Shown here in pieces: positions 41,028 to 54,071 of a DNA stretch of 64,000 nucleotides. A program made the position numbers and the translations under genes. This stretch comes from Lepiota brunneoincarnata. Its lineage: Eukaryota > Basidiomycota > Agaricomycetes > Agaricales > Agaricaceae. The stretch spans positions 434,001 through 498,000 of the forward strand of contig JAEBUN010000013.1 in the NCBI GenBank assembly GCA_023014365.1, in the 5' to 3' direction. Each line of letters opens with the position of its first letter. Position 1 is the stretch's first letter. The notes under the pieces were generated by a model. That model was given only the letters and a program-made list of their open reading frames with translations. It was not told where the DNA came from and ran no database searches.

Positions 41028-44000
41028 TCATATGCCATAATGCACAAAAGGTACCCAGAAGTGAAACAAGTCGTGGCTCGACTTTCGTAGCTCCTTCACC
41101 GCTTCATCAAGCGCTCGCGCGGCCTGCTCGCTGCTGGGCTCTCCTCCAGAAAGGAGTTTCTGATAGACCCTTGCGGCAACTAAGGGAGCCGTGTCATCGG
41201 GCACAGACCACATCGTTCCAATCACACTCCGGTATCCTGCTCCCAACATCGCACCGGTAATATGTATCGCTTCATCTGAGGTCTTCTGGTCCCCGGTTGC
41301 CGTTTCGCACGCTGACAAAAATGCAAGATCTGCATTGATAAACGGCTTCGCAACAATATCTGTGATTGTCAAACGGCGGTCATGCAAAGAGAAACCACTC
41401 CGTGTGGGCTCTCGCACGTCCTGGACAGCATGACATGCCAAATGGACCCAGCTGCTGTTCGCCATGTGAGTCAGTACTTGCTCTGCCGTTGCCTGCTCGT
41501 TCCGGAGCGCTTCGATTCTTAGCCCGGAGTCCGCAGAGAACAGTTTCTCTATGTTCACCAACTCAGTCCCAGCACCTGGAAGCGAGCTTCGACCTGGCGT
41601 ATCGGTCATGGCAATACCAACAAGTTGGTTGAAAGGTTGCTGTTTTACCCCTCTCGCCTCCAGCAGTGCATTGACCGTCGGAGTGTACGATGAGACGACG
41701 TAGTTAAATACCCCATCTATCCCATCTGCGGCTTTGCGACAGGCAGCATGGAGAGGAAGGAATGTAAGTGGACCCGTCGGACACCACCAGATGCGGGGAA
41801 GGGTTGGAAAAGGGTCGAATCCACGTTTCTGCAACTGATGTCAGTGTGTGCATTCCACGATGGTGAGTAGCCTTACCGTCAAGCCCAAACCTTGAAGGAC
41901 AGGGATATACTATGCTCGAGAAAATGGTCCTCAGAATCTCCTCCATCATGGGTAAGCCACCCATTGGGCTTGGACCGCCGGTGCGATCCTCCCATCGTTG
42001 AGCGAGTCGAGGGTTTGCAAGATATTTTTTAAGCGAACGCTGCATCTTCTCTACATCCTCAAAGTGCAAATTTGTCAACGGGATATGGAGGACGTTGTCT
42101 CTGCCTTGTTTGAGTACCAGTGCATCACAGCGGCGCTGATCGACATTGATGACTACCACAGGACCAGAGCCGGCGGCGTGCTTCAGAATCGAAATCTTTT
42201 TCGGAAGAAGGAAGTCTTCAAAGCCCGGAAGTGATTGGATTGTTTTCAGAAGCGAATCCCATTTATCTGCAAGACGGTGGTGATGCTGTGTCCTCTTCCT
42301 CGAGTGAGATCCTAATATCCTCCGCTGGTGTCATGGTGTGCTCTCGGGTGGCTGCGCTCTGGAGCTCATTTGAAATCTTTGTAAACTCGTCGTAGATGTC
42401 TGGGTGGTGTTGACGGAGGTCATGGGCCGAAACTCGAAGGCTGAGTAGCTGATTCCAGACGACAGAACGGCCTTGCTCAAGCCATTCGAGTGCAAGATCC
42501 GGATAACCAGCTTCGATGGCGAATGCAGCTGCTTCCCTTGGAATATCACTGCGGGCTTTGAGTTGTGAATGACGGGTAGCAATGGGGTCTCCAATCCAAG
42601 CAACCTGTGGAAGGAGCTTGATCGCTTGACGGTATGCATCCAGGGCAGCAAGAGGATCACGCTTGATTTCTAAGCGAGCCCATTGGCGAGATGCATAGGA
42701 TCGGGCCATGGGTGAGCCAATGATAGAGGTGGCGGCGGACTGAAGATATGAAATTGCCTCCTGCAAATCCGTCCAGTGACCCTGTATGATCAAAGCGACT
42801 CTTAAAAGCGGTTCCGAGGTTGGAGAGCAATCCCGGTTTACTGGCATGTCCGTCTGGGGTGAGGGAAACTGCCTGCCGATAACATTCGATTGCCTTTTCG
42901 ATGTCATCTAGCATCCCTGTGTGTCCAAAACGACTAAGGAACGCACTCCCAAGGGCGGTGAGCTGGGCTGGTTGGAGCGGGCTTCGATCCGGGGTGAGCA
43001 GCACAGCCTGCTGAGAATTGTTGATCACCTGCTCGAGGTCACTCAGCACGCCCGTGCGCCTGAACTGACTCAAGAAGGCAATCCCAAGGCTGTTGAGCCA
43101 TAGTGGCTTTTCGATGTGTTCATCTGTGGTGAGCGATACCGCCCGTTGATGACTTTTGATCGCCTGCTCAAGGTCACTCGGCACCTCTGTGTGTTCAAAC
43201 CGATTTTGGAGAGAGCGGCCCAGGATATTGAGCAGCGCTGGTTTACTGGCATTGTCATCTGGAACGAGCAACACCGCCTGCTCGGAATGCTTGATTGCCT
43301 CCTCGAGATCACTCAGCATTCCCGTGCGCTCAAACCGTTGTGCGCGAGAACTTGCAAGGTTGGAGAGGAACAATGGTTTGTTGTTGTGTCCATTGGGGGT
43401 GAGCACCAATGCCTGCTGAAAATTCTTAATTGCATCCTCGAGGTCGCTCAGAATCCCCGTATGTCTATACCGACTCCAGAAGGCAGCCGCAAGGTTATTT
43501 ATCCACCCTAATTTATCAGGGTATCCGTCCGGAGTGAGCGACACCGCCTGCTGAAAGTAGTTGAGTGACTCTTCAAGGTCATTAAGCATGTCTGTGCGTT
43601 CAAACAGACTGCGCAAGGAACCCCCGAGGTTGCTGAGCATTGCTGGCTTGTCAGCATGTTCGTCAGGAGTGAGCGACACGGCATGCTGAAAATTCTTGAT
43701 CGCCTCCTCGAGGTCACTTGGCATCCCCAAGCGCCTGTAACGACTCTCCAAGCAAACCGCGAGGTTGCTGAGCCGCCCTGGTTTCTTGGGGTGTCCATCT
43801 GGGGTGAGTGCCACCGCACGCTGTTGATTCTTAATTGCCTCCTCCAGGTCGCTCAGTACCCCTGTGTGTTCAAACCGACTCCCAAAGGAATTCCCGAGGT
43901 TGTTGAGCCGTGCGGGTTTGTCAACATGTCCATCTGGGGAGAGCGACACCGCCTGTTGTTTGATTTTGATCGCCTCATCAAGATCGCTCAGCATCCCTGT

Positions 44001-44781
44001 ATATTCAAACCGACTCTGAAGGGAAATCCCAAGGTTGTTGAGCCACGAGGGTTTGTTGACATGTCCATCCGGGGTGAGTAAAACTGCCTGCTGTTCATTG
44101 TTGATCGCCTCCTCGAGGTCGCTCAGTTTTCCCGTGCGTTTAAACAAATTATGGAAGGACTTTCCAAGGTTGCCGAGCCACGTTCGGTTTGTCAGCAGTG
44201 ACCAGCGGGGGCGAGCAACACCGCCTGCTGAAAATGCTTGATTGCTTCCTCGACGTCGCACAGCGGCCCCTGTGCATTGAAACTGGTTCTGAAGGGACAA
44301 CCCGAGGTTGTTGAGCCACACTGGCTTATCGGCATGTCTGTCTGGGGTGAGTAGCACCGCTTGTCGATTATTGTCGACTGCCTTTTCGAGGTCGCTTAGC
44401 AGCCCTGTGCGCTCGAAGAGACTCTGTAAGGACATTCCAAGGTTGCTGAACAAAATTGGCTTGGCGGGATTACTATCTGGGATGAGCGATATAGCGTGTT
44501 CCTGATTCTTGATTGCCTCCTCGAGGTCGCTCAATACTCCGGTGCGCTTGAACCGACTCTCAAAGGAAGCGCCGAGATTATTGAACCACCCTGGCTTGTC
44601 CTCGTGTCCGTCTGGGGTGAGCAAGACCGCCTGCTGGAAATTTCTCGATCGCCTTGTCGATGTCGCTCAGCATCCCTGTGCGTCCAAACCGATCATAGGA
44701 GGTGCCCCCGGCAACACCAAGCTCCCATGCTTTGTCTGGGTCGTACTGATTTTCTTTGGGCGTCGTGACGATGTGCGCCAT
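41028..44781 (-). CDS. TPR-CHAT protein, copy 2 (frames broken by inserted bases)
   Basis: Closest to copy 1. Start MAHIVTTPKENQ at 44781. About fifteen 45-aa repeats, then the LALEWLEQGRSVVWNQLLSL linker, a phase-0 intron, and a CHAT exon that is intact (267 codons: IWWCPTGPLTFLPLHAACRK, SSWVHLACHAVQD, LAFLSACETATGD, FWVPFVHYGI). Frame breaks relative to copy 1, all one added base: near 44641, three at about 44270, 44190 and 44200 that together restore the frame, near 42770, near 42290 and near 41900. Discounting them the protein is about 1230 residues. A protease role is inferred from the CHAT His/Cys pair. Confidence 0.85.
41829..41876 (-). other. Intron before the CHAT exon, TPR-CHAT copy 2
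   Basis: 48 nt, GTAAGG...TTGCAG, phase 0, same position as in the other copies. Confidence 0.8.
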
Positions 44782-44798
44782 AACCTCCAATGTGTTCA

Positions 44799-44853
44799 CT
44801 GACGCACGTCAGACGGAGGGATCACTCTGGTGAGATGCGTGTCTTTGCCATAC
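44799..44853 (-). other. Putative 5'-UTR intron, TPR-CHAT copy 2
   Basis: 55 nt, GTATGGCAA...CTGACGTGCGTCAG, same length and place as in copy 1. Confidence 0.6.
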
Positions 44854-47539
44854 CTAATGCTGAGTCAGACAAGTTAAGCTAGGCAGACAATCAGTAGGAG
44901 GGTAAAGTGAAAGCAAACGTTACACACTCAATATGCTGTGGAGGGTGGGCAATGGCCTTGCAATGGGCGGTATGACGCAAGAGTTCCCCCACGTAATGTA
45001 ACCGGTGCCCTCAGTCCAGTAGATAGCGTGACTCATCGTGACTGACTGTAACACCACTCTTACTTCGTACATTCAAGATGCTAGTGTCATGATAGGAGCA
45101 CGCACTCTGCTGTGGGGACCTGCCCTGGCGGGAGTTCGGTGAAGGGGTTCCTTCATCAATGAGCAACAACTCCGACTCGCCGAGTCGGGGCGAGTCGGGG
45201 CACCCATTGGATGGTGAAATCACGTTGACGCGAGAGCTGTATTTCGATAGGTGCCGAAGCCAGTTGCTGATCATCAAAGAATGGACAAGGTGCCAAGTCC
45301 TGATAAAGGTGGCTTGAAGCGTCAATGAGCATGTGACCTGGTTATATTCGGAGGGACCGGCGGGGGCGTCAGGCGAACATTACTGTGGAACGCGCGGTTG
45401 GAAGGTAGACCCTGAAGAATGGAGAACTTTGCCGTAAGGCTCATGTGATGCGAATGGGCAAGATTTCATGCATGGTTTTTCTGGTGAGTAACTTGCCACT
45501 GAAGCCAAAGCGCTGAAGTGTTGAACGTCGAGGCCTGGAGCTTGCTGCCCCTTGGTTCCAAACCTCCCGGGCGGCTCCAACTGAAGGAAGAACTCGCTTA
45601 CAAGGAGCCACCATTCTCAACGATATGCCTACAAATTCGATGCTGAAGGAGGATACTCTGAGCATCGATGGGGGTCAAGTCGAGTTGTCCAGACAAGTGT
45701 CTAGGAAGGCAAAAAAAGGTACGAAGCCCCTTATTTATCCCCTCCGTTAGACCCTTACACGACCCCAGAGCCATGACCGAAGAGGTACCAGACCGCGCCC
45801 GTCGTCTTATGGACGAGCTGCCCCCTACCCCCAGCAGCAACTTGCCAAAGTCATTGGCCAGTGCTCACCTTTCCCGGTGCCCATCGGATTCCTGGAGGTA
45901 ACAAGTCCATCAACAAAGAGCACAAATGGAGCTTGCCGAAGATGCCACATAAAAGGACTCATCGGTCATCACGTCGTGGAGATGCAAACCTAGCGCCAGG
46001 TAGTTCAAAGGTTTCGGCAGCGGGCTGGAAGCTCTTCAATACGACTCGAGGGAGAAGCTGTGCGGGGAGCATCAACAAGTTGTTAGTCTGGAGGCAGGCA
46101 GGATGAAGCAAGGATTGAGGTGATACGGATGCTGCAGATGTGGCCACGGCTAGTTGGAAGTCCAACGCAACATGTCATTGACAGAGCCCAAGGAGAAGAG
46201 GACGCTGCCGGGATAGAGGATTGTCCCGCGAGAGAACGTGGGGACTGCAGATGGTAAAGAGGAAAGCTAGAATAATGAACTTTGCTTCCTCGGGCTGAAG
46301 GACAAGCGAGTGACCCCCTTGGACAAGGAACATAGGGCGCTTGTTGGCCGCCACCCAACTGCTTAGCAACCTGAGAATTTCTAGGCCGGGGGGGAGGGGG
46401 GTATGTTGAAAATTGACGTCAGGATGTCTCGTTGACTTAGGGTAGAGGCCATGGAGTTTACTTACCATTTTGACTTATTCATTATGAACGCACGCAGCTT
46501 ACCATGGCCAGTGCCTCCACTACAGCTTGGTCGGCTAACAAATATCCCTGAGATCGGCGCTGCCTCCATATCTCGCTGCGGTCCGTGCGATCATTGTCTC
46601 CCCTACCACTGGATGGCTATCCTGAAGAGAACTAGACTCTTCAGCACGTGAAAGGCGCCGAAACGAAACCGAAACACGATCGAAACACGATCGAAACAGC
46701 GCTAACACGAACAAACAAAGGGGCGAGTGTGGTTGGCGAAATAACCACTGGGCTTCGAAAACCAAGAAAGACGAGCTATATGCGAGAGAGCGAGATAGAG
46801 AAGGAGAATGAGACTGAGAGGGAGTTTCTGGGTCGTATATTTCCTGCCGAGCCCATAAGCGAGCTCGGAACTTTATATACAAGCAAAATATTGTACTGAC
46901 TATGTTTTCTGTACTGAAACAGACCGAAAAATTTAGATATAATTATGCTAGGACAAATCTGGGGATAGTGAAGGTGAAACAGGGGAAGAATGTGAAGTTT
47001 TTGTGGCTACAAGAACAGATATAAAAGATCTAAATAAGGGAGAAAAACTTATACTAAAGTTCAGCCTCAAGGAAAGGAATAGATATATAGTGAAAATTTA
47101 TTTGTTAAGGAATGTAAGAGGTTTCGGGCGAAATGGATATGTTGCAAAATGACAACGGCTCTAATCAGCTGGGCACTCCGAGTTTCTTGATCCGGGTTCG
47201 GATTTCGGGTTCCGAGTCCAGGTTCCGAGTCCTACGAGAGGTGGCATAGGGCAGCCTTTGCAGGTGTAGCCGCTTGCCCACCTCTACAATCCCTCCCTCA
47301 TTAGCGGCGTTCACAACCCGATCTCCCTGGTGCTGCTGCTGAATATTGGTCCATCAGACTAGAGTAGGCTGGATTCTGCTCATTCGCAAGTTAGCCAGTC
47401 ACCAATGATGGATACGATGTCTGAGCGTAGCGGGAAGGCCGTCCCCACAAAGGAGAAGCTATTCATATTGTACACACAACATACAAGAGGAACTACCCGT
47501 ATTGTATGTACAAAGGCAGCAATACAGTAATTATACCTA
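44854..47539. other. Spacer between TPR-CHAT copies 2 and 3
   Basis: The part 45090-46400 is homologous to 37740-39310. The part 46640-47285 is related to 40097-40824 in inverted orientation (GAAACGAAACCGAAACACG at 46662, CCACTGGGC at 46746). It ends at GCCCACCTCTA, a hAT-like terminus. No gene can be supported. Confidence 0.5.
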
Positions 47540-50500
47540 TCATACACCATAATGCACAAAAGGCACCCAGAAGTGAAACAAGTCGTGACTCGACCCTCGC
47601 AGCTTCTCGACCGCTTCATGCAGCGCTTGTGCCGCCTGCTCGCTATTTGGCTCTCCTGCGGAAAGAAGGCTTTGATACACCTTTTCAGCAACTATCGGAG
47701 CCGCGTCGTCAGGCACAGACCACATTGTCCCAATAACACTCCGATATCCTGCCCCCAACATTGCACCAGTAATATGTATTGCTTCGTCCGATGCTTTCTC
47801 GTCTCCGGTCGCCGTTTCGCATGCCGACAAAAACGCAAGGTCGGCATTGGCAAATGGCTTCGCAACGATGTCCGTGATAGTCAAACGCCGGTCGTGCAGA
47901 CAGAAACCACTCCGCGTGGGCTCTTCCACATCCTGGGCAGCGTGGCATGCTAAATGAATCCAGCTGCTGTCAGCCATATGGCTTAGCACTCGCTCCCCCA
48001 GTACCTCCTCATTTCGAAGTACCTCAAACTTCCACCTAGAGTCGGCAGAAAAAAGCTCTCCTATCTTCGTCAGCTCCGTTTCAGCCCCTGGAAGCATGCT
48101 TTGACCCGGTGTGTTGGTCATAGCAATACCAACAAGTCGATTAAGTGGCTGTCGTTTAACTGCTCTTGCCTCTAGCAAGGCATTGACTGTTGGTGTGTAT
48201 GACGAGATAACATAATCAAATATCCCATCTACTCCAGCTGCAGTTTTACAGCAGGCAGCATGGAGAGGAAGGAAGGTGAGGGGTCCGGTTGGACACCACC
48301 ACACGTGGGGAAGGCTCAGAGAGTCTGCTCTATTCGCCTACAAGCGACATGAGTGGGTATACTTTGCTGAAGTGATTGGCCTTACCGTCAAGTCTAGGCC
48401 TTGCAGAATAGGATGTATGATATTCGAATAGATTGTCTCGAGAATTCCCCCCATGCGCGATCCACTCACTCGAGCAGTTTTACCAGCACGATCCTCCCAT
48501 CGTTGAGCGAGCCGAGGGTTTGCGAGATATTGTTTTAGCGATTTCTGCATTTTTTCCACATCCTCGTAATGTAGTTTATCCAACGGAATATGAAGGACAC
48601 TGGACCTTCCTCGCTCGAGTACCAAAGCATCGCAGCGGCGGCGATGGACATTAATGACAACAACAGGGCCTGAGTTGGCAGCGTTCTTCAAAAGAGAGAC
48701 GGTTTTCGGAAGAAGGAAATCCTCAAATCCTGGAAGCGATTGGATTCTCTTCACAAGGGAATCCCACTTCTCTGCAAGACGATGATGGCGCTGGGTTTCT
48801 TCCTCGAGAGAGATTGCGACATCGTCAGAAGGCCTCATGGTGTGCCCTCGGGTTGCTGCACTGCGAAGTTCACTTGAGACTTCCGTGAACTCCGCACAGA
48901 TATCTGGGTGCTCTTGACGGAGGTCATGGACAGAGCTTCGGAGGTTGAGCAGCTGATTCCAGACAACAGAACGGCCTTGTTCAAGCCACTCGAGTGCAAG
49001 GTCTGGATGACCAGCTGCAATAGCGAACGCAGCCTGCCTCTCTTGGAATATCACCAAGGTCATTCAGCTGCGAATGGCGCGTAGAAATGGGATCTCCGAT
49101 CCATGCGACTTGCGAGATGAGATCAATGGCCTGACGGTACGCTACCACGGTGGAGGCTGGATCCCGTAGAGCTTCCAGGCGAGCCCACTGTCGAGCTGCA
49201 TGGAATCGCAAAGAGGGTGAGCCAATGATGGAAGTGGCGGCTGACTGAAAGTGCGTAATTGCATCTCCCAAGTCATTTGGTGACCTAATACGTTCAAACC
49301 GACTCTGCAAGGAGATTCCGAGATTGTAGTGCCACATCGGTTTGTCGGCATGTCCATCTGGGGTGAGCAACACCGCCTGCTGTTTACATGTGATCGCCTC
49401 CCCGAGGTTTTCTAGCATCCCTGTGTGCCCAAATTGACTTTGGAGGGAAACTCCAAGGGTCGAGAGCCATCTTGGTTTGTTGGCGTGTCCATCAGGTGTG
49501 AGCAATACTGCACGCCGTTGACTCTTGATGGCCTCCTCAAGGTCACCGAGCGCCCCCGTGCGTTTGAATTGACTATCGAATGAAATACACAGGTTGTTTA
49601 GCAGCCCGGGTTTGTGCACGTCACCATCGGGGGTGAGCAACACGGCCTGCTGAAAAAATTTGATCGCTTCCTCGAGGTCGTTAAGCCCACCAGTATGCTC
49701 GAACCTACTTTGGAAGGATGTTCCAAGGTTGTTAAGCAATCCTGGTTTGTCAGTATGCCCGTCTGGCGTGAGCAACACTGCCTCCTTTTTATTCCTGATC
49801 GCCTCTTCTAGGTCGCTCAGCATCCCCGTACGCATGAACCGAGTTTGGTGGGAAACTCCAAGATTGGAGAGCCTACTTGGCTTGTCGTTGTATTTATCTG
49901 GAGTGAGCAGCACGGCTTGCTGCTGATACTTGATTGCCTCCTCGAGGTCACCGAGTATCCCTGTGCGCTCGAACATACTCACAAGGGAGATGCCGAGGTT
50001 GCTCAACTGTCCTGGCTTGTTGGCATGTTCGTCTGGGGTAAGCAACGCCGCCTGCCGCTTATGCTTGATTGCCTCTTCAAGGTCACTCAGTGACCCTGTA
50101 TGCTCGAACAGATTCTGGAAGGAATTCGCAAGGTTGGAGAGGGCCATCGGTTTATCGGCATGGTCATCCGCGATCAGCGACACTGCATGCTGTTGGCTCT
50201 TGATCGCCTCCTTGAGGTCACCCAGCGCTCCTGTGCACTTAAACCGTAACCTCAAGGAACTCCCAAGGGTAGAGAGGCATCCTGGTTTTCTGGGATGTCC
50301 ATCTGGGATAAGTAGCACCGCCTGCTGTTTATGTGCGATTGCCTCTTCAAGATCGCTCAGCATCCCTGTTTGCTCGAACAGAGTTTGGAGCGAGACCCCG
50401 AGAGTGGAAAGAAAGATTGGTTTCTCGGGGTGTCCGTCTGGGGCAAGCAACACCGCCCTCCGCTTATTCTCGATTGCCTCCTCGATGTCTTCAAGTGTCC

Positions 50501-51962
50501 CTGTGTGTTCAAATTGCTTCTCGAAGGAAGTCCCGAGGCTAATGAGCCGCTCTGGTTTGTCTGCATGTCCATCTGGCGTAAGCAACACTCCTTGCTGCTT
50601 GTATTTGATCGCCTCCTCGAGGTCACTCAACGTGCCTGTGCGCTCAAACAGAGTCTCTAGGGAACTCCCGAGGTTGTGGAGAAAATGCGGGTTTGTCGGG
50701 ATGTCCATCTGGGGTGAGCGACACTGCGCGCTGTTGATGTGTGATTGCTGCCTCCAGGTCACTCAGTGCTCCTGTGAGCACGAATCGACCTCGTAAGGCA
50801 ACCCCAAGGTTCGAGAGCCACCTTGGTTTACTAGCATATCCATCTGGGACGAGTAACACGGCCTGCTGAATATTCTTCACCGCCTCCTCGAGGTCGCTCG
50901 CCCTCCCCGTGCATCGGAATCGACTTTCAAACGAACTCCCGAGGTTGTTGAGTCGCTGTGCTTTACTGGTGTGTCCATCTGGGGTGAGCAATACCTGCCC
51001 GCTGTTTATGTTTAATTGCCTCTTCGAGATCGCTCAGCGTCCCAGTGCGTTCGAATCGATCCCCAAAAGAATTTCCGAGGTTGTTGAGCAAGGCTGGCTT
51101 GTCCTCGTGTCCATCCGAGATGAGCGACACCGCATACTGTTGATTTGTTATTGCCTCCTCGAGGTCACTCAGAAGCCTTGTACACTGAAATCGACTCTTG
51201 AAGGACATTGCGAGGTTGGAGAGCCAGCCTGGTTTGTTGGGATGTTCATCTGGGATAAGCAATATTGCCCTGCTGATAATTCTTGATCGCCTCCTCGAGG
51301 TCGCTCAGCAACCCTTTGCACTCAAACCGACGCCAAAAAGAGTTCCCAAGGTTGATGAGCCACACTGGTTTGTCGGCGTGCCCATCTGGAGTGAGTGACA
51401 CCGCCTGTTGCTTATACTTGATTGCCTCCTCGAGGTCGCTCAGCAGTTCCGTGCATAGAAACCGGCGATGGAAGGAGTTTCCGAGGTTATTGAGCAACGT
51501 TGGTTTGTTGGGATGGTCATCCGAGGCTGAGCGACACCGCCTGCTGAAACGTCCCTGATCGCTTCCTCGAGATCACTCAACTTCTCCGTGTGGGAAAACC
51601 GACTCTCGAAGCAATTCCCAAGATTGTTGAGTAGCGCCGGTATGTAGGTGTGTCCGTCTGGCGTAAGCGACATGGCCCGCTGATGAGATTTAATTGCCTC
51701 CTCGAGGTCATTCAGCACTCCTGTGTGCCCAAACCGAATCTCGAAGGAAACCCCAAGGTTGGCGAGCCGTCCCTGGTTTGTTGGGATCACCATCTGGGGT
51801 CAGCAGGACTGCTTGCTGAAAATTCTCGATCGCGTCTTCGAGGTCGCTCAACATCCCTGTGCGCCCGAACTGATCGCAGGCGTCACCCCCAACAATGGCA
51901 AGTATCCTTGCTCTGTCTGTATCATACTGATTTTCTTCAGGCATAGTGGTAACGTGTGCCAT
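47540..51962 (-). CDS. TPR-CHAT protein, copy 3 (frames broken by inserted bases)
   Basis: Start MAHVTTMPEENQYDTDRARI at 51962. About twenty 45-aa repeats, the last degenerate (SPNDLGDAITHFQSAATSII), then LALEWLEQGRSVVWNQLLNL, a phase-0 intron and an intact CHAT exon (VWWCPTGPLTFLPLHAACCK, SSWIHLACHAAQD, LAFLSACETATGDE, FWVPFVHYGV). Frame breaks by one added base occur near 51775, 51525, 51265, 50990, 50690 and 49035. The longest open part is 48981-50762 (593 codons). The expected length is about 1450 residues. It is the most divergent copy and has more repeats than copies 1 and 2. Confidence 0.85.
48338..48385 (-). other. Intron before the CHAT exon, TPR-CHAT copy 3
   Basis: 48 nt, GTAAGG...TTGTAG, phase 0, between LDLT and ANRADSLSLPHVWW. 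Confidence 0.8.
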
Positions 51963-51981
51963 GACCTTGAACGTTGTTCGA

Positions 51982-52036
51982 CTAATGAGGGTCAGACGAG
52001 ACAACCGGTTAATGAAAAAGCAGACCTTTGCTGTAC
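51982..52036 (-). other. Putative 5'-UTR intron, TPR-CHAT copy 3
   Basis: 55 nt, GTACAGCAA...CTCATTAG, with CTGAC ahead of the 3' end. Same length as in copies 1 and 2. Confidence 0.6.
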
Positions 52037-54071
52037 CTAACTAAGGTGATCAAAGCAGAGGTGAACTTTGTTTGTTGGTAAGGGCGAGAAGGGGTGATTG
52101 ATGTGGCTGTGCGGCAAGCGCAAAGTATGACACACCAAGAGTGACGGCAGATTAACGAAAGCGTAAGCGTTGTTACATCAGGAAATATACATAGGGTAAT
52201 GGTGGAGACGAGCAGTGAGTCTGGAGGTGAGGAATATTGTCATAATCTAGATGTGAGTCAGGAGGGACAAAGTATCTGAGCCGGGTCCGGGTTTGCCGGT
52301 GGAAATACGGTTACTACAGAAGGAGGTGCAAGCATGGTGCCAGTGTCATGGCACGCACTCTGCTGTGGGAACTGTCCTGACAAGAGTTTGTGACAAGGTT
52401 TTTTGACCGACCATCGATGCTTCCCGGATCAGTGACGAGCCAGGTTACTTGTTGGGTGGTGGAAGTACATGAAGGTGACGCTAGTCGCTAACTAGCAAAC
52501 AGTCAACGAGGTGCCGACTGGGATTGAGTTGAAGTAGAAGTAAGGAGGCTTCGGCTGGGTTTATTGCTATTGAACCGCAAGGCAAAGATGAGCACTGGGA
52601 GACAAACTCCGGCGACTCTGATCTGAAAGTCTCAGAGTCATGTGATTTGTGTTTTCTCGGAGGCTCGAGTATTCAAGTATTTACCACTCCACAACATTGC
52701 GCAGTATGGTAGGTGCTTAATCACTGAAGCCTTGGGATGCGACTTATTTGATTTCCACAGCTTGCAACTCGGAATACACAAGTGATATGAGCAAACAACA
52801 CTATCACCGCTAAACAACTGATTCCTCAACATGAGGGAACATTGACGTATGCAGACGTAGTCCCGACCAATGGCCTCCCTCTTCTCGGCCTAAGCTCAAT
52901 GGGAGTCTCCAGCTCCTGTACTACAGGTGGCGTCCACGCACAGACCCCCAACCCATATCATCAGCTCTCGCCCCCCGACACAAGGTCCCTTTCTGCGTAA
53001 CCAAGCTCATCACCCTCAAAAGTACAACCTCTTCCCACACTCCCTCGCAGCTACAACTAAGGGCAGAGCTCGCTCGGCAGAATCCACCACTCTCGAAAAT
53101 GCACCCACAAACCTGAAATGGGAGGACGAGCATTGATGAAGGACAATGCCAAGGCCTGTCATCACTGGGAAGAAATTCCGACACGCCGGTCATCACGCCG
53201 ATGAAAACGAGACCCAGCATTGGGAGGCTCCAGAAACTTCAGTAGCTCCTGCAAGCTCTGAGACGCATATTAAGGGAGATGACGCGAGAAATGGTGTCCT
53301 CCACCCAGGAGGTTGCTCGGCTTGGGGAGAACGAGGGGAGCAGGGATAAGACTGAGGACTGAGTCAATACGGAAGGAGGCGGATGGTCGTGAATGCAGCC
53401 ATGCACGGGTTGGAGGATGGGAGTGACACGTCATTAGTAGAGCTTGAAGGAGAGACAGTGGAGGCTGGCTTGAATGGGTCGATCAACTTACAGCGTCGAC
53501 TTGAGGACTCAGGATGGAGAGCTGAAGGGACAGCGATGAGGTGGTGACCTCCCTGGATAAGCAGGTGCGAAGGAACTTCAGGGGCTCGTCAGCCAGGCCT
53601 ACCGGCTTCTACTGATAACTCCATGATTTCCAACGTGATATAGTAACACATTCGGAAAAGAAAGACAATATCTCTTCGCCCCTCGAGAAAACCCCACTGC
53701 CAGGGACCGAGATCTCACCTTATCTCACTCCTCAATAACCTCCTCCAAAATCGACTCGCTCCGGATCCAAGCAGCTGGCAGGATCAAGGAAAATGCATAG
53801 AACATGCGGTCTCGCGGAGTTCAGACGCTGTAGTGACATTCTCGACTCAATGTTTTGGTTCCGTTCACTATCTCAATGACAAGGGCGTTCAATATCGTGG
53901 GGATGCTTTGGAGTCTAGGACAATGCTCTTGATATATGGGAGCGACCTAAAGAAAATGCCACACGAGCTTGTTCGCAGTAGACGTACAAAGGGAAACCAT
54001 TCATATCGTACAAAAGATATACAACAAGATACTTGTTCCACGCGAAGACAGCAGTACCGTTGTTGGATATA
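52037..54071. other. Spacer between TPR-CHAT copies 3 and 4
   Basis: Diverged counterpart of the other spacers (GCACGCACTCTGCTGTGGG at 52355 and the region around 53150-53350). Only short frames are seen and none is clearly conserved as protein. Confidence 0.45.

Noticed and set aside
49930..50796. A 288-codon + strand frame and other + strand frames across the TPR arrays
   Set aside because: They are antisense shadows of the 135-bp coding repeats; the minus strand encodes clear TPR and CHAT domains.
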